From C7867-006 sp035438705 (GTDB lineage Bacteria > Patescibacteriota > Minisyncoccia > Phycocordibacterales > DATDWN01): a DNA stretch of 64,000 nucleotides. The translations under genes were made by a program, and so were the position numbers. The notes under the pieces are model-generated. The model did no database searches, was not told the DNA's origin, and saw only the letters and a list, made by a program, of their open reading frames with translations. The stretch covers positions 56,851 to 120,850 of the forward strand of contig DAORIV010000001.1 of the NCBI GenBank assembly GCA_035438705.1. The letters are read 5' to 3'. This document shows, one piece after another, positions 33,606 to 42,730 of this stretch (position 1 is the first letter of the stretch; the number at the start of each line of letters is the position of its first letter).

Positions 33606-34160
33606 ATGAAATCTTTATTATCGATACTAGTTATAGCAGTTTCAGTTGGAGTATATTTTGTATATATCAAACCACTTACTTTGGATATTAGAGTACAGAT
33701 GGCAAAGAAACAGGAAATTGAAAAAGTGTTGAATAGAGTTAAAGAGATTAAAGAGAAAAGAGATTCTATATTGGATGAGTACAATGCAATTAGCGTTGAA
33801 GATATAGAAAAACTTAATAAAATCATTCCTGAAACCATTAATTCAGTTGAAATATTTAATGATCTGGCTTCTGCAGGTGCCGGATACGGTTTAACTGTGC
33901 AGGAGTATAAGGCCGATGAAGATAATTCAAACCAAAACTCTGTTTCAGAAACAGTATCTGATCTTCCGTATAAAAAAACTAAACTCACGATTAAATTTAC
34001 AGGACCATATTCTCAGTTTGTTGGATTTTTAGAAAAAATTGAGTCAAGTTTAAGAATAATAGATATAAATTCATTGAGTATAAAACAGGGGTCATCTTCT
34101 GATAGGGGTCCTGTTACCCTTGATTATGTGTTGGAAGCAAACGTTTATTCTTTAAGATAA
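33606..34160 (+). CDS. PilO-like type IV pilus assembly protein
   Basis: This 184-residue protein has an N-terminal membrane helix (about 3-20), a coiled-coil (about 32-60) and a ferredoxin-like periplasm-facing domain with FNDLASAGAGYGLTV and FTGPYSQFVGFLEKIE, the PilO pattern. PilN and PilO form the alignment complex between PilM and the fibre. One nt separates it from pilN. Confidence 0.8.
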   Translation: MKSLLSILVIAVSVGVYFVYIKPLTLDIRVQMAKKQEIEKVLNRVKEIKEKRDSILDEYNAISVEDIEKLNKIIPETINSVEIFNDLASAGAGYGLTVQEYKADEDNSNQNSVSETVSDLPYKKTKLTIKFTGPYSQFVGFLEKIESSLRIIDINSLSIKQGSSSDRGPVTLDYVLEANVYSLR

Positions 34161-34164
34161 AAAT

Positions 34165-34488
34165 ATGAATGTAACACCCGCAATACAAAAATTAATTGTT
34201 ACCATAGTGATATTAGTAGGTTTGGGTTATTTACTTTTCAATACTTTGACAAGTGATATTCCAGTGGATGACACTATGGTTGCAACTAAAGCTGAAGGGG
34301 AGGAGATACTTATATTGGCAGATAAACTCGATGCAGTTAACATTAATGACTCTATTTTTTCATCACCACTTTTTACAAGCTTGGTTGATATTTCTGTTCC
34401 AGTTGTAGAAGAACCAAAAGGTAGACCAAATCCATTTTCACAAATAGGTAATGATACTGTTTCTACAGGACCAGGTGGAGTACGTTAA
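34165..34488 (+). CDS. Small membrane-anchored pilus-locus protein
   Basis: This 107-residue protein has one N-terminal membrane segment (about 9-26) and an outside part ending in a Pro/Gly-rich PKGRPNPFSQIGND stretch. The GRPNPF motif is typical of proteins occupying the PilP place in monoderm-like pilus operons. Function is inferred from position only. Confidence 0.55.
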   Translation: MNVTPAIQKLIVTIVILVGLGYLLFNTLTSDIPVDDTMVATKAEGEEILILADKLDAVNINDSIFSSPLFTSLVDISVPVVEEPKGRPNPFSQIGNDTVSTGPGGVR

Positions 34489-34502
34489 TAACACAGCAAA
34501 AT

Positions 34503-36227
34503 ATGGATATTATTCAAATACTAGTACAAAAAGGACTACTGGATAAAAAGGATGTTGATTCTATAAAAGATGAAGCCGTTTCATCCGGCTCAACTATTGA
34601 ACAAGCGCTAATAAAAAGAGGTATCTCTCCTCACGATATTCTTCTCGCAAAAGGGGAATATTTTGATGTTCCTACTAAAAATCTTGGCGATATTGTAATT
34701 ACAGAAAAAATTCTAAAATACATTCCAGAAGACTCTGCTTCACACTATCATTTTATTCCAATAGCAGTGACTAAGGGTGTTTTGGAGGTTGGAATGGTTA
34801 ATCCAGACGATATTGAAGCTAGGGACGCATTAAACTTTATTTCCTCAAAAACAGGTTTGCCATTTAAGATTTACTTAATAACAGAAACTGATTTTGAAAA
34901 AGTATTTTCACAGTACAAAGGTTTTTCAGCGGAAGTTTCTAAATCTCTTTCTGAACTTGAGAATGAGTTAAAAATGGAAACTACATTAGCCGAAGAAAGA
35001 GTAAAAGCTGAAAATGCAGATACTACAGCTCAAGATACACAACTTGCTGAAGACGCTCCGGTTACTAAAATAGTGGCTACAGTCCTTCGATATGCTACAG
35101 ACGGCAATGCTTCCGATGTTCATATAGAGCCATGGAGAGAAAATGTAAAAGTTAGATTTCGTGTAGATGGAACCATGAATACAAGTTTACTTCTTCCAAT
35201 TAAAGTACATCCTGCTGTGGTTGCTCGTATTAAAATACTAAGTGAAATGAGACTTGATGAAAAAAGAAAGCCTCAAGACGGAAGATTTACAACTAGAATT
35301 GATGATAGAAAAATAGATTTTCGTGTTTCAACATTTCCAACATATTTTGGAGAAAAAGTGGTGATGAGACTTCTTGATCAAGAGAAGGGTGTAAAAGGTT
35401 TAGATAAGTTGGGACTTAGTGAGAGAAACATTAGTATGATTAGAGCAGCAATTAAAAAACCTTTCGGATTAATACTTATTTCTGGTCCTACCGGATCTGG
35501 AAAAACAACCACATTGTATTCCATGTTGAATGAGTTGGATAGGGAACACCAAAATGTTCTTTCACTAGAAGATCCTATAGAGTATAACATTGAAGGTATT
35601 TCCCAATCTCAGGTACAAGCAGATATAGGTTACACTTTTGCTTCTGGACTTAGAACAACTCTTCGTCAGGACCCAGATGTAATCATGGTGGGAGAGATTC
35701 GTGATAAAGAAACTGCTCAGCTTGCTATACAGGCAGCATTGACCGGTCACTTGGTGCTTTCTACTATTCACACCAATACAGCTACTGGAGTAATTCCTAG
35801 ACTCATAGATATGGGTGTTGATCCTTACCTTATTGCGCCTACACTAATACTGGCAATGGCACAAAGACTTACCCAAGCCCTTTGTCCGGATGCTGGCAAG
35901 CCTGAAAAAATCGAGGGAAGTTTGAAGGCAATGATTGATAAACAGTTCAGTGACCTACCTCAGAAATATGTAGATGAGTTAAATTTAAAAGATGTTGTGT
36001 ATCATGTCGGCTCAAGTGATGAGTGTCCAAATGGTACAAGGGGCAGAATGGCGGTAATGGAAGTGTTTGAAATGGATAAGGATTTGGAAAATGCAATACT
36101 TAAGGGGGCAAACGAGTTGGATATTGCAAAAATAGTAAGACAAAAAGGAATGATAACAATGAAGGAGGATGCGATTGTTAAATCCATGAACAAACTAGTT
36201 CCTTTTGAAGAAGTTAACATGCTATAA
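34503..36227 (+). CDS. pilB: Type IV pilus extension ATPase PilB
   Basis: This 574-residue protein has an N-terminal T2SSE-N domain (about 1-150), SDVHIEPW, Walker A SGPTGSGKTTT (about 325-336), RQDPDVIMVGEIRDKETA and TGHLVLSTIHTNTA. The four-cysteine zinc site of many PilB proteins is missing (LCPDAGKPEKIEG instead). It powers pilus extension with the platform PilC at 37731. Confidence 0.95.
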   Translation: MDIIQILVQKGLLDKKDVDSIKDEAVSSGSTIEQALIKRGISPHDILLAKGEYFDVPTKNLGDIVITEKILKYIPEDSASHYHFIPIAVTKGVLEVGMVNPDDIEARDALNFISSKTGLPFKIYLITETDFEKVFSQYKGFSAEVSKSLSELENELKMETTLAEERVKAENADTTAQDTQLAEDAPVTKIVATVLRYATDGNASDVHIEPWRENVKVRFRVDGTMNTSLLLPIKVHPAVVARIKILSEMRLDEKRKPQDGRFTTRIDDRKIDFRVSTFPTYFGEKVVMRLLDQEKGVKGLDKLGLSERNISMIRAAIKKPFGLILISGPTGSGKTTTLYSMLNELDREHQNVLSLEDPIEYNIEGISQSQVQADIGYTFASGLRTTLRQDPDVIMVGEIRDKETAQLAIQAALTGHLVLSTIHTNTATGVIPRLIDMGVDPYLIAPTLILAMAQRLTQALCPDAGKPEKIEGSLKAMIDKQFSDLPQKYVDELNLKDVVYHVGSSDECPNGTRGRMAVMEVFEMDKDLENAILKGANELDIAKIVRQKGMITMKEDAIVKSMNKLVPFEEVNML

Positions 36228-36250
36228 TTAAATTACTTTATACTCAAGTT

Positions 36251-36643
36251 ATGGAAGCTGATAAAAAAAATTTAAAAATACTACTTGTTGATGATGATCG
36301 TTTTCTGTTGGATATGTATATTTTGAAATTTAAGAAATCAGGTCTAGATATTGATACTGCATCAAATGGTGCTGCAGCATTAGAAAAAATAAAATCTGGG
36401 GTAGAGTATGACATAGTGCTTTCTGACATAATTATGCCAAGCATGGATGGACTAGAGCTTTTAAAGACCATGAGAACGGAAAAAATACTTCCAAATGCAA
36501 CTGTCATAATGCTAACAAATCAAGCAGATGATTATGATAAAGCAAAGGCTTTGGGAGTTGATGGTTATATTATAAAAGCCACAACAATCCCATCTGAAGT
36601 TGTAGAAAAAGTATTAACCATTTATAAAAATAAGAAAAAATAA
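36251..36643 (+). CDS. CheY-like response regulator in the pilus operon
   Basis: This 130-residue single receiver domain has acidic residues Asp14-16 (VDDDR), phospho-acceptor Asp59 (LSDIIMPSMDG), a Thr in IMLTNQ and Lys in YIIKATT. No output domain. It lies between pilB and pilT, so a PilG/PilH-like role in controlling the motor is likely; the histidine kinase is not in the window. A TATAAT overlaps the pilB stop, 21 nt upstream. Confidence 0.9.
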   Translation: MEADKKNLKILLVDDDRFLLDMYILKFKKSGLDIDTASNGAAALEKIKSGVEYDIVLSDIIMPSMDGLELLKTMRTEKILPNATVIMLTNQADDYDKAKALGVDGYIIKATTIPSEVVEKVLTIYKNKKK

Positions 36644-36645
36644 AA

Positions 36646-37713
36646 ATGTCAGCTGATTATAAAAAAGATTTTGAAAACTTAGTTTCAATAATGGTGCAAG
36701 AAGAGGCATCAGATTTACACTTGTCTGAAGGAAGAAAACCTACAGTAAGAGCATCGGGGATATTGATACAACTTGAGAATTATCCAGTTATGGCTCATGC
36801 AGATATGAAAGGTATACTTGACGCGTTGCTTGATGAAGTTAAGAAAGAAGTTTTTGAACAAAAAAAAGAAGTTGATTTTTCTTACTTAACAACTGAAGGT
36901 TCACGTTTGAGAGGAAACGCTTTTCACAGAATGGATAAAATAAGTATTGCATTTAGACTTATCCCAAAACAAATAAAAACTTTAGCTGAATTAAAAATTC
37001 CTACTATTCTAGAGACATTTACAAGAAAAAAACAAGGTTTCTTTTTGGTGGTAGGTCCAACAGGTCAGGGTAAAAGTACAACTCTTGCTGCTCTAATTGA
37101 AATGATTAACCAAGAAAGACTTGCTCATATTGTTACCATTGAAGATCCTGTAGAGTATGTTTTTGAATCAAAAAAATCAATTATTGACCAAAGAGAAGTT
37201 CTAGAAGACACACCAGATTTTCATACGGCTTTACAAGGCGCCTTTAGACAGGATATAGATGTGCTTATGATTGGAGAAATGCGAACACCAGAAGATATAG
37301 CTACTGCTGTTACTGCTGCAGAAACAGGACATTTGGTTTTTTCTACGCTTCACACTAACAATGCTGCTCAAACTATAGATCGTATTATTGATTCATTTGA
37401 CACCATGGCTCAGAAACAAATACGTACACAATTAGCTTCCTCTTTGCTTGCAGTATTTTCTCAAAGACTCATACCTACAGTTTCAAAAGGATTAGTTCCA
37501 TCTGTAGAATTACTTATAAACAACAGTGCAGTCGCAAATCTTATTCGTGAGGGTAGGACTCATGAAATCAATTCTGTTATTGAGACAAGTTCAGAGCAGG
37601 GAATGATAGATTCAAATAGGTATTTAAGTGATTTGGTTCGGGCGGGAGAGATATCTATCGAAAATGCTTTCTTGTATTCTCAAAATTCAAAAGGTCTAGA
37701 AAGAATGTTGTAG
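36646..37713 (+). CDS. pilT: Type IV pilus retraction ATPase PilT
   Basis: This 355-residue protein has ASDLHLSEGRKPTVRASG, Walker A VGPTGQGKST (Gln in place of the common Ser, about 135-144), EDPVEYVF, RQDIDVLMIGEMRTPEDI and TGHLVFSTLHTNNA. PilT retracts the fibre and powers twitching or DNA uptake. It starts 2 nt after the receiver gene. Confidence 0.95.
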   Translation: MSADYKKDFENLVSIMVQEEASDLHLSEGRKPTVRASGILIQLENYPVMAHADMKGILDALLDEVKKEVFEQKKEVDFSYLTTEGSRLRGNAFHRMDKISIAFRLIPKQIKTLAELKIPTILETFTRKKQGFFLVVGPTGQGKSTTLAALIEMINQERLAHIVTIEDPVEYVFESKKSIIDQREVLEDTPDFHTALQGAFRQDIDVLMIGEMRTPEDIATAVTAAETGHLVFSTLHTNNAAQTIDRIIDSFDTMAQKQIRTQLASSLLAVFSQRLIPTVSKGLVPSVELLINNSAVANLIREGRTHEINSVIETSSEQGMIDSNRYLSDLVRAGEISIENAFLYSQNSKGLERML

Positions 37714-37730
37714 AATAAGAATACTTAAAT

Positions 37731-38939
37731 ATGATTTTTAAATACAAAGCCATAACAAATACTGGAGAACAGAGAACAGGTACTATTGAGGCTTTTAATG
37801 TTGATATAGCAATTAATCAACTACAGAAATCTGGTTTAATTATTTCTCAGATTTCTTCCAATGAAGAAGAAAAGGGTTTTAAGATTCCACTCATGTCTTT
37901 TTTTAATAAAATATCCAATAAAGACATTGTTATTTTATCAAGACAAATAGCCACACTCTTTCAAGCCCAGGTTTCAGCTTTAAGAATTTTTAGATTACTT
38001 AGCGAGCAAGCCGAGAATCCTACTTTAAAAAAATATTTAGTTACTATTTCTGAAGATATACAAGGTGGAAGTTCTATCTCAAAAGCAATTGAAAAATACC
38101 CAACAGCTTTTTCTAGTTTTTATGTAAACATGGTTCGTTCAGGAGAGGAATCGGGAAAGTTGGATGAGATTTTTAACTATCTGGCAGATTATATGGATAG
38201 AACTTATGAAGTTACTTCAAAAGCAAAAAATGCACTTATTTATCCAGCTTTCATTATACTGACTTTCATAGGTGTTATGGTGTTGATGTTTACAGTTATT
38301 ATTCCAAAAATTGCTTTGATGATTGAAGATTCAGGTCAACCAATACCTTTTTATACTAAAGTAGTTTTGTGGGTGAGTGACCTTTTGGTAAACAATATAA
38401 TTCTAATTGGTATAGGAGTTATAGTTATTTCATATTTAACTTGGCGTTATGCAAGAACTGAAGAAGGTTCATTATATTTGGATAAGCTAAAACTAGATGT
38501 CCCATATATCGGTAGTTTATATAGAAAACTATATCTCTCCAGAATATCAGACAACCTAAACACAATGATTATTTCTGGTATACCAATTATTAAAGCACTT
38601 GAAATTACATCCGCTGTTGTAGATAACAAAATTTATCAGGGAATACTAACTGATGCATTAAAGAAGGTTAAAGAAGGTACACCACTCTCTGAGGCGTTTT
38701 CTCAACATAAGGAGATTCCTGTTTTGTTAAGTCAGATGATAAAGGTCGGAGAGGAGACAGGAGAATTGGGAAGTATTTTAAAATCATTGGCCAAATTTTA
38801 TCAAAGAGAGGTTACTGGGGCTGTGGATACATTAGTAGGTTTAATTGAGCCAGTAATGATAGTGGGTCTTGGATTAGGAGTAGGTTTCTTGCTTGCGGCT
38901 GTGCTGATGCCAATCTATAACATCGCCTCCGCAACATAA
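37731..38939 (+). CDS. pilC: Type IV pilus platform protein PilC
   Basis: This 402-residue protein has MIFKYKAITNTGEQRTGTIEA at the N-terminus and two GspF repeats: LSRQIATLFQAQVSALRIFRLL (about 66-87) and LSRISDNLNTMIISGIPIIKALEIT (about 265-289), plus three membrane segments. SGEESGKLDEIFNYLADY and VGEETGELGSILKSLAKFYQ are classical. It is the main platform protein. Confidence 0.95.
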   Translation: MIFKYKAITNTGEQRTGTIEAFNVDIAINQLQKSGLIISQISSNEEEKGFKIPLMSFFNKISNKDIVILSRQIATLFQAQVSALRIFRLLSEQAENPTLKKYLVTISEDIQGGSSISKAIEKYPTAFSSFYVNMVRSGEESGKLDEIFNYLADYMDRTYEVTSKAKNALIYPAFIILTFIGVMVLMFTVIIPKIALMIEDSGQPIPFYTKVVLWVSDLLVNNIILIGIGVIVISYLTWRYARTEEGSLYLDKLKLDVPYIGSLYRKLYLSRISDNLNTMIISGIPIIKALEITSAVVDNKIYQGILTDALKKVKEGTPLSEAFSQHKEIPVLLSQMIKVGEETGELGSILKSLAKFYQREVTGAVDTLVGLIEPVMIVGLGLGVGFLLAAVLMPIYNIASAT

Positions 38940-39062
38940 AACTTCCAAATCTGGCGAACTTCTTGTTTCGAGTTTGTAAATTTTCGTCAACGTATATCTA
39001 ATACGTTTTCTCAGATTTATAAACTCTCAACATCGAATTTCATTCAGATTTGAAAGTTTTAC
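38940..39062. repeat. Nested palindrome between pilC and the first pilin
   Basis: AAAACTTCCAAATCTG (38940-38955 region) is the near-perfect inverse of CAGATTTGAAAGTTTT at the other end (39047-39062). Inside, GAGTTTGTAAA pairs with TTTATAAACTC, and the centre has ACGTAT-ATCTA-ATACGT. The central loops start TTTTCGTCA and end TTTCTCAGA, which resembles the constant loop of the tRNA-linked hairpins. It separates the motor genes from the pilin genes. Confidence 0.7.
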
Positions 39063-39125
39063 TTAAAAATTGGAATTATGTGTTGGGAAGATAAATCAGA
39101 TTATGAAAGTTTTATCAAATTAAGA

Positions 39126-39131
39126 TATAAT
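39126..39131 (+). promoter_or_regulatory. -10 element of the first pilin, predicted leaderless
   Basis: TATAAT ends 9 nt before ATG 39141. The longer frame from 39078 would not be transcribed. Confidence 0.6.
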
Positions 39132-39140
39132 TATCTGAAT

Positions 39141-39581
39141 ATGAATCATAAAAAAGGTTTTACCATAATTGAGTTACTTATGGTTATCGCAATAATAGGT
39201 TTACTTTCTACAATCGTGCTTACTTCATTAAGTGGTGCTAGAAATAGAGGTAGTGATGCTGCTGTAAAAAGCAACTTAAACAGTATACGTTCTGCTGCAG
39301 ATCTATTTTATGATAACAATGGCACTTCTTATGGAACATTTGCAATTGGTAATTGCGTTTCAGGTTCTGGAATGTTCGGCAATTCAACAATAATTTCTGC
39401 TATCAATGCAGCTATTTCTGCAGGTGACGGCACCTCGAGGTGTGTATCTTCTGGAACAGCATATGCTGTGGCTGTAGGCATGAAAACCATAGGTCAGTCA
39501 TGGTGCATAGATAGTTTGGGTAGATCTAAGCTGTATCTTGGTAATCCAGTTTCAGCTATTTCTGGGTCTAGCTGTAATTAG
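39141..39581 (+). CDS. Type IV pilin-like protein 1
   Basis: This 146-residue prepilin starts MNHKKG, with cleavage expected before F in KKG-FTIIELLMVIAIIG (Glu at +5), followed by the hydrophobic helix and a small globular part with four cysteines. It is one of three similar pilins in a row; SDAAVKSNLNSIRSAADLFYDNN is shared with the next. Confidence 0.92.
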   Translation: MNHKKGFTIIELLMVIAIIGLLSTIVLTSLSGARNRGSDAAVKSNLNSIRSAADLFYDNNGTSYGTFAIGNCVSGSGMFGNSTIISAINAAISAGDGTSRCVSSGTAYAVAVGMKTIGQSWCIDSLGRSKLYLGNPVSAISGSSCN

Positions 39582-39750
39582 CTTGTGCCTTATCCACAGT
39601 GCCACTTTTAATGGGTTTGAAGCAGAAGTATAATATGTATATTCGTTTAGTAAAAACGGTAAACTCTCAAAATGTAAATAGCGAGAGGAACGGTCGAGTG
39701 GTAAAATTAAATTTATTTATAAGAAAAAATAATAATTTTTAAAATTAATT

Positions 39751-40188
39751 ATGTCAAAAAGATTTTCACAAGGTTTTACACTTATTGAGTTGTTGGTTGT
39801 TATTGCAATTATCGGTATTCTATCATCAGTTGTTCTAGCTTCTCTTAACACAGCAAGAGGAAAGGGAGCAAACGTTGCTGTAAAAAGTAACCTAAACAAC
39901 ATGAGAGCAGCAGCAGAACTTTTCTACGATAACAACTCTAATGTTTACACAGGTTTCTGTGCTACACAAACAGCAGCTATGGCTTCAGCGGCTTCAGCGG
40001 GAGGTGGAACAGCAGGAGCATCATCAAACGATTGTAATGATGCTGCCGGTGCGTGGGCTGCTTACTCTCTACTAAAGGTAGCAGAAGGAACAACAGTTCT
40101 ATGGTGCGTAGACTCAACAGGAGCATCAAAGGGACAAACAGCAGCTAACCAAACATCACTTGGTACAACAGCTACAGCTTGTATATAA
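39751..40188 (+). CDS. Type IV pilin-like protein 2
   Basis: This 145-residue prepilin has the cleavage site in SQG-FTLIELLVVIAIIG and the segment GANVAVKSNLNNMRAAAELFYDNN. The C-terminal half is Ala-rich with Cys pairs. Own leader with a TATAAT (near 39632) and small hairpins, and a following terminator, suggest high independent expression, so this may be the major pilin. Confidence 0.93.
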   Translation: MSKRFSQGFTLIELLVVIAIIGILSSVVLASLNTARGKGANVAVKSNLNNMRAAAELFYDNNSNVYTGFCATQTAAMASAASAGGGTAGASSNDCNDAAGAWAAYSLLKVAEGTTVLWCVDSTGASKGQTAANQTSLGTTATACI

Positions 40189-40210
40189 TATTTATCTTAT
40201 ATAAGTTATC

Positions 40211-40237
40211 AAAACCGGCTAATGGCCGGTTTTGTGT
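40211..40237 (+). terminator. Terminator after pilin 2
   Basis: AAAACCGG-CTAATGG-CCGGTTTT followed by a T-rich stretch. Confidence 0.75.
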
Positions 40238-40318
40238 TTATAAGTTTGTTGTTAATCAAATCAAATCTCTAGTATAATTATAAGTACATAAATTATTATT
40301 ATTATTATTTTATACATT

Positions 40319-40729
40319 ATGATTGAAACAAAGAAAGGTTTTACCCTTATTGAGCTTCTGGTTGTAATTGCAATCATTGGTGTACTTTCAAGTATTACTC
40401 TAACTCAACTTAACTCATCCAGAAACAAGGGTGCTGACGCATCAGTTAAATCTAATCTGGTAAACATGCGAGGCGTTGCAGAAAACCTGTATGATGCAGC
40501 TACTGGAACTAATGGTTTTAACCAAGTCTGTGCCAACTCTTCTATTTCGGCTATGCAGGCAGCAGCGGTTGCGGCAGGTGGAAACGGTGGTACTTGTGCA
40601 AACGCAATAGGATACTGGGTTGCATGGGCAGGACTAAAAACAAACACAGCAAATGCTTGGTGCGTAGATAGTGTGGGGAATTCAAAACAAATAGTTAAAC
40701 CAGTCGGAGGCATAACCGTGTGTCCTTAA
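40319..40729 (+). CDS. Type IV pilin-like protein 3
   Basis: This 136-residue prepilin starts METK-type (MIETKKG-FTLIELLVVIAIIG) and has GADASVKSNLVNMRGVAENLYD as in its neighbours. A TATAAT near 40274 and an ATT trinucleotide run (about 40295-40311) precede it. pilD follows after 4 nt. Confidence 0.92.
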   Translation: MIETKKGFTLIELLVVIAIIGVLSSITLTQLNSSRNKGADASVKSNLVNMRGVAENLYDAATGTNGFNQVCANSSISAMQAAAVAAGGNGGTCANAIGYWVAWAGLKTNTANAWCVDSVGNSKQIVKPVGGITVCP

Positions 40730-40733
40730 TTAA

Positions 40734-41579
40734 ATGGATCTATTTTTTATAACATTAGTTTTTATACTAGGGGCTCTCGTAGGAAGTTTTGTTAATGTAG
40801 TTAGTTTGCGTCATGGTACAGGTCTTTCTTCTGCTGTTGGAAGATCAAGATGCTTTAGTTGTAATACTCAGCTTAAATGGTATGAGCTAGTTCCTATTTT
40901 CAGTTTCATATTTCTTAGGGGGGAGTGTAGAACATGTAGGAGTAGAATATCTATACAATATCCACTGATTGAGTTTTTAACTGGCTTAGTTTTTGTGGGG
41001 GTAATTGTGAGACAGATAAGTCTGTGGCCAATCTATAGTGGTTTTGAAAATGGTCTCATGTTTTCAACACTGCTTGCGGTGTATTATTTTCTAATTTTCA
41101 GTATTTTATTCGTGATTATGATTTATGATTTTAAGCATAAAATAATTCCGAATTTCTTCGTTTATTCTTTTATACTTCTGAGTCTTTCAAAGCTACTGTT
41201 ATTTATGTATCTGAAATATCCTGCACTAGAAAAAATAGATTTATTTGATATGGCAGCACCTCTCATACTTTTCTTGTTTTTTGCAACTATGTGGATAGTT
41301 TCATCGGGAATGTGGATTGGTTTTGGGGATGCAAAGCTCGTTTTCGGTATCGGGGCATTACTTGGTTTTGCATACGGTATAGGAGCAGTGGTTTTAGGTT
41401 TTTGGATAGGGGCAGTATGGAGTATTTTGTTAATAATAAAAAATAAAATATATAGAAGTAATAGTAGTATAGGCATGAAAACTGAAATACCGTTTGCACC
41501 ATTCTTAATACTTGGAACAATAATAGTGTTTATTTTTAGAATCGATGTTATGAATTTATCAGCTTTTTTTGGAGTTTAG
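40734..41579 (+). CDS. pilD: Prepilin peptidase / N-methyltransferase PilD
   Basis: This 281-residue, multi-pass protein has two CxxC pairs (CFSCN near 43 and CRTCRS near 66) of the methylase domain and the aspartic peptidase motifs IYDFKHKIIPN and GFGDAKL. It cleaves and N-methylates all prepilins encoded around it. Confidence 0.95.
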   Translation: MDLFFITLVFILGALVGSFVNVVSLRHGTGLSSAVGRSRCFSCNTQLKWYELVPIFSFIFLRGECRTCRSRISIQYPLIEFLTGLVFVGVIVRQISLWPIYSGFENGLMFSTLLAVYYFLIFSILFVIMIYDFKHKIIPNFFVYSFILLSLSKLLLFMYLKYPALEKIDLFDMAAPLILFLFFATMWIVSSGMWIGFGDAKLVFGIGALLGFAYGIGAVVLGFWIGAVWSILLIIKNKIYRSNSSIGMKTEIPFAPFLILGTIIVFIFRIDVMNLSAFFGV

Positions 41580-41588
41580 ATAAGTAGT

Positions 41589-42161
41589 ATGTTTAAAACA
41601 AACAAAGCATTTTCACTAGTAGAGTTGATTGTTACTGTTTCAATTATGACAGTAATACTTTCTGTAGTTTTATACAACTATGGTGGTTTTAATGACAAGT
41701 TGGCGCTTTCCGCTGGAGCACAGGAACTTGCAGTTTCTATAAGACAGGCACAAGCATTTGGTATTAATGTTAAGGAATCTGCTGTTAGTAGCGGACAGTT
41801 TAACTATGCCTATGGGATATCTTTTAGTAATCAAACACCTGGAAGTTACTACATATATGTAGATTCAAACTCAAACAATAAATATGATTCAGGTGGAGGA
41901 GAGTTGGTAGAAAGAGTAGATTTTAAAAATGGAATAACTATAAACAATATTTGTGATTCTACGACTTGTCCAGCATCTGGGGTTACTACTATGAGTGTGA
42001 GATTTCTAAGACCCAACCCTGATGCACGAATATATTTTTTAAATAGTAGTGGGACTGTAGTATCTGGTCCGATCTCATATGGAAGAGTACAACTTCGCTC
42101 ACCTAAAGGAACTTTTTCATATGTTATTATTGAAAGTACTGGTCAGATAGTTGTTCAATAA
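41589..42161 (+). CDS. Minor pilin, GspH/FimT-like
   Basis: This 190-residue protein has the class III signal NKA-FSLVELIVTVSIMTV and a beta-rich C-terminal domain typical of GspH. Minor pilins prime fibre assembly. It ends 1 nt before the ATG of the next gene. Confidence 0.85.
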   Translation: MFKTNKAFSLVELIVTVSIMTVILSVVLYNYGGFNDKLALSAGAQELAVSIRQAQAFGINVKESAVSSGQFNYAYGISFSNQTPGSYYIYVDSNSNNKYDSGGGELVERVDFKNGITINNICDSTTCPASGVTTMSVRFLRPNPDARIYFLNSSGTVVSGPISYGRVQLRSPKGTFSYVIIESTGQIVVQ

Positions 42162-42162
42162 A

Positions 42163-42729
42163 ATGTGTACCAACAAAGAATTAAAAAAAGGATTTACATT
42201 GATTGAGATTATGGTTTCAATTTCAGTGTTTGCAATAGTGATGCTTGTCTCAAGTGGATCAATTTTTAGTGTTTTTGATGCAAATAGAAAATCGCAAACT
42301 CTTAGAAGTGTTATGGATAACCTGAATCTGTCTTTGGAGTCTATGACCAGGACTATTCGTTTTGGAAGTGTTTACCATTGCGACATTACTCAAGGTGGGG
42401 CATTGAGTACTACTAGAGATTGTGCGGGTGGGGCTACTTCTATTGCTGTTCTGGATTCTGCAGGGCAACAAATTGTATATAGATTAGACGGCACAAGAAT
42501 TTCTAGAAGTATAAATGGTGGGGCATATCAGTATGTTACCGGTACAGATGTATCTATTAACAGCCTTAACTTTTTCGTTCTAGGTTCTACACCTTATTCA
42601 AGCGGTAGCAATATAATACAACCAAAAGTAATTATTTCCGTAACTGGTCATGCGGGTACAAAAACTTCAAGTCGTACGGATTTTAGATTGCAGACTATGG
42701 TATCCCAAAGACTTTTTGATTCACAATAA
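42163..42729 (+). CDS. Minor pilin, GspJ/PilW-like
   Basis: This 188-residue protein begins MCTNKELKKG-FTLIEIMVSISVF. The following helix and SLESMTRTIRFGSVYHC segment recall GspJ/PilW. ATG 42163 is used; the TTG at 42151 would overlap the previous gene. Confidence 0.82.
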   Translation: MCTNKELKKGFTLIEIMVSISVFAIVMLVSSGSIFSVFDANRKSQTLRSVMDNLNLSLESMTRTIRFGSVYHCDITQGGALSTTRDCAGGATSIAVLDSAGQQIVYRLDGTRISRSINGGAYQYVTGTDVSINSLNFFVLGSTPYSSGSNIIQPKVIISVTGHAGTKTSSRTDFRLQTMVSQRLFDSQ

Positions 42730-42730
42730 A

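Noticed and set aside
40295..40315. ATT trinucleotide run before pilin 3
   Set aside because: Short, and in a very AT-rich leader; could be a phase-variable tract but nothing else supports it.
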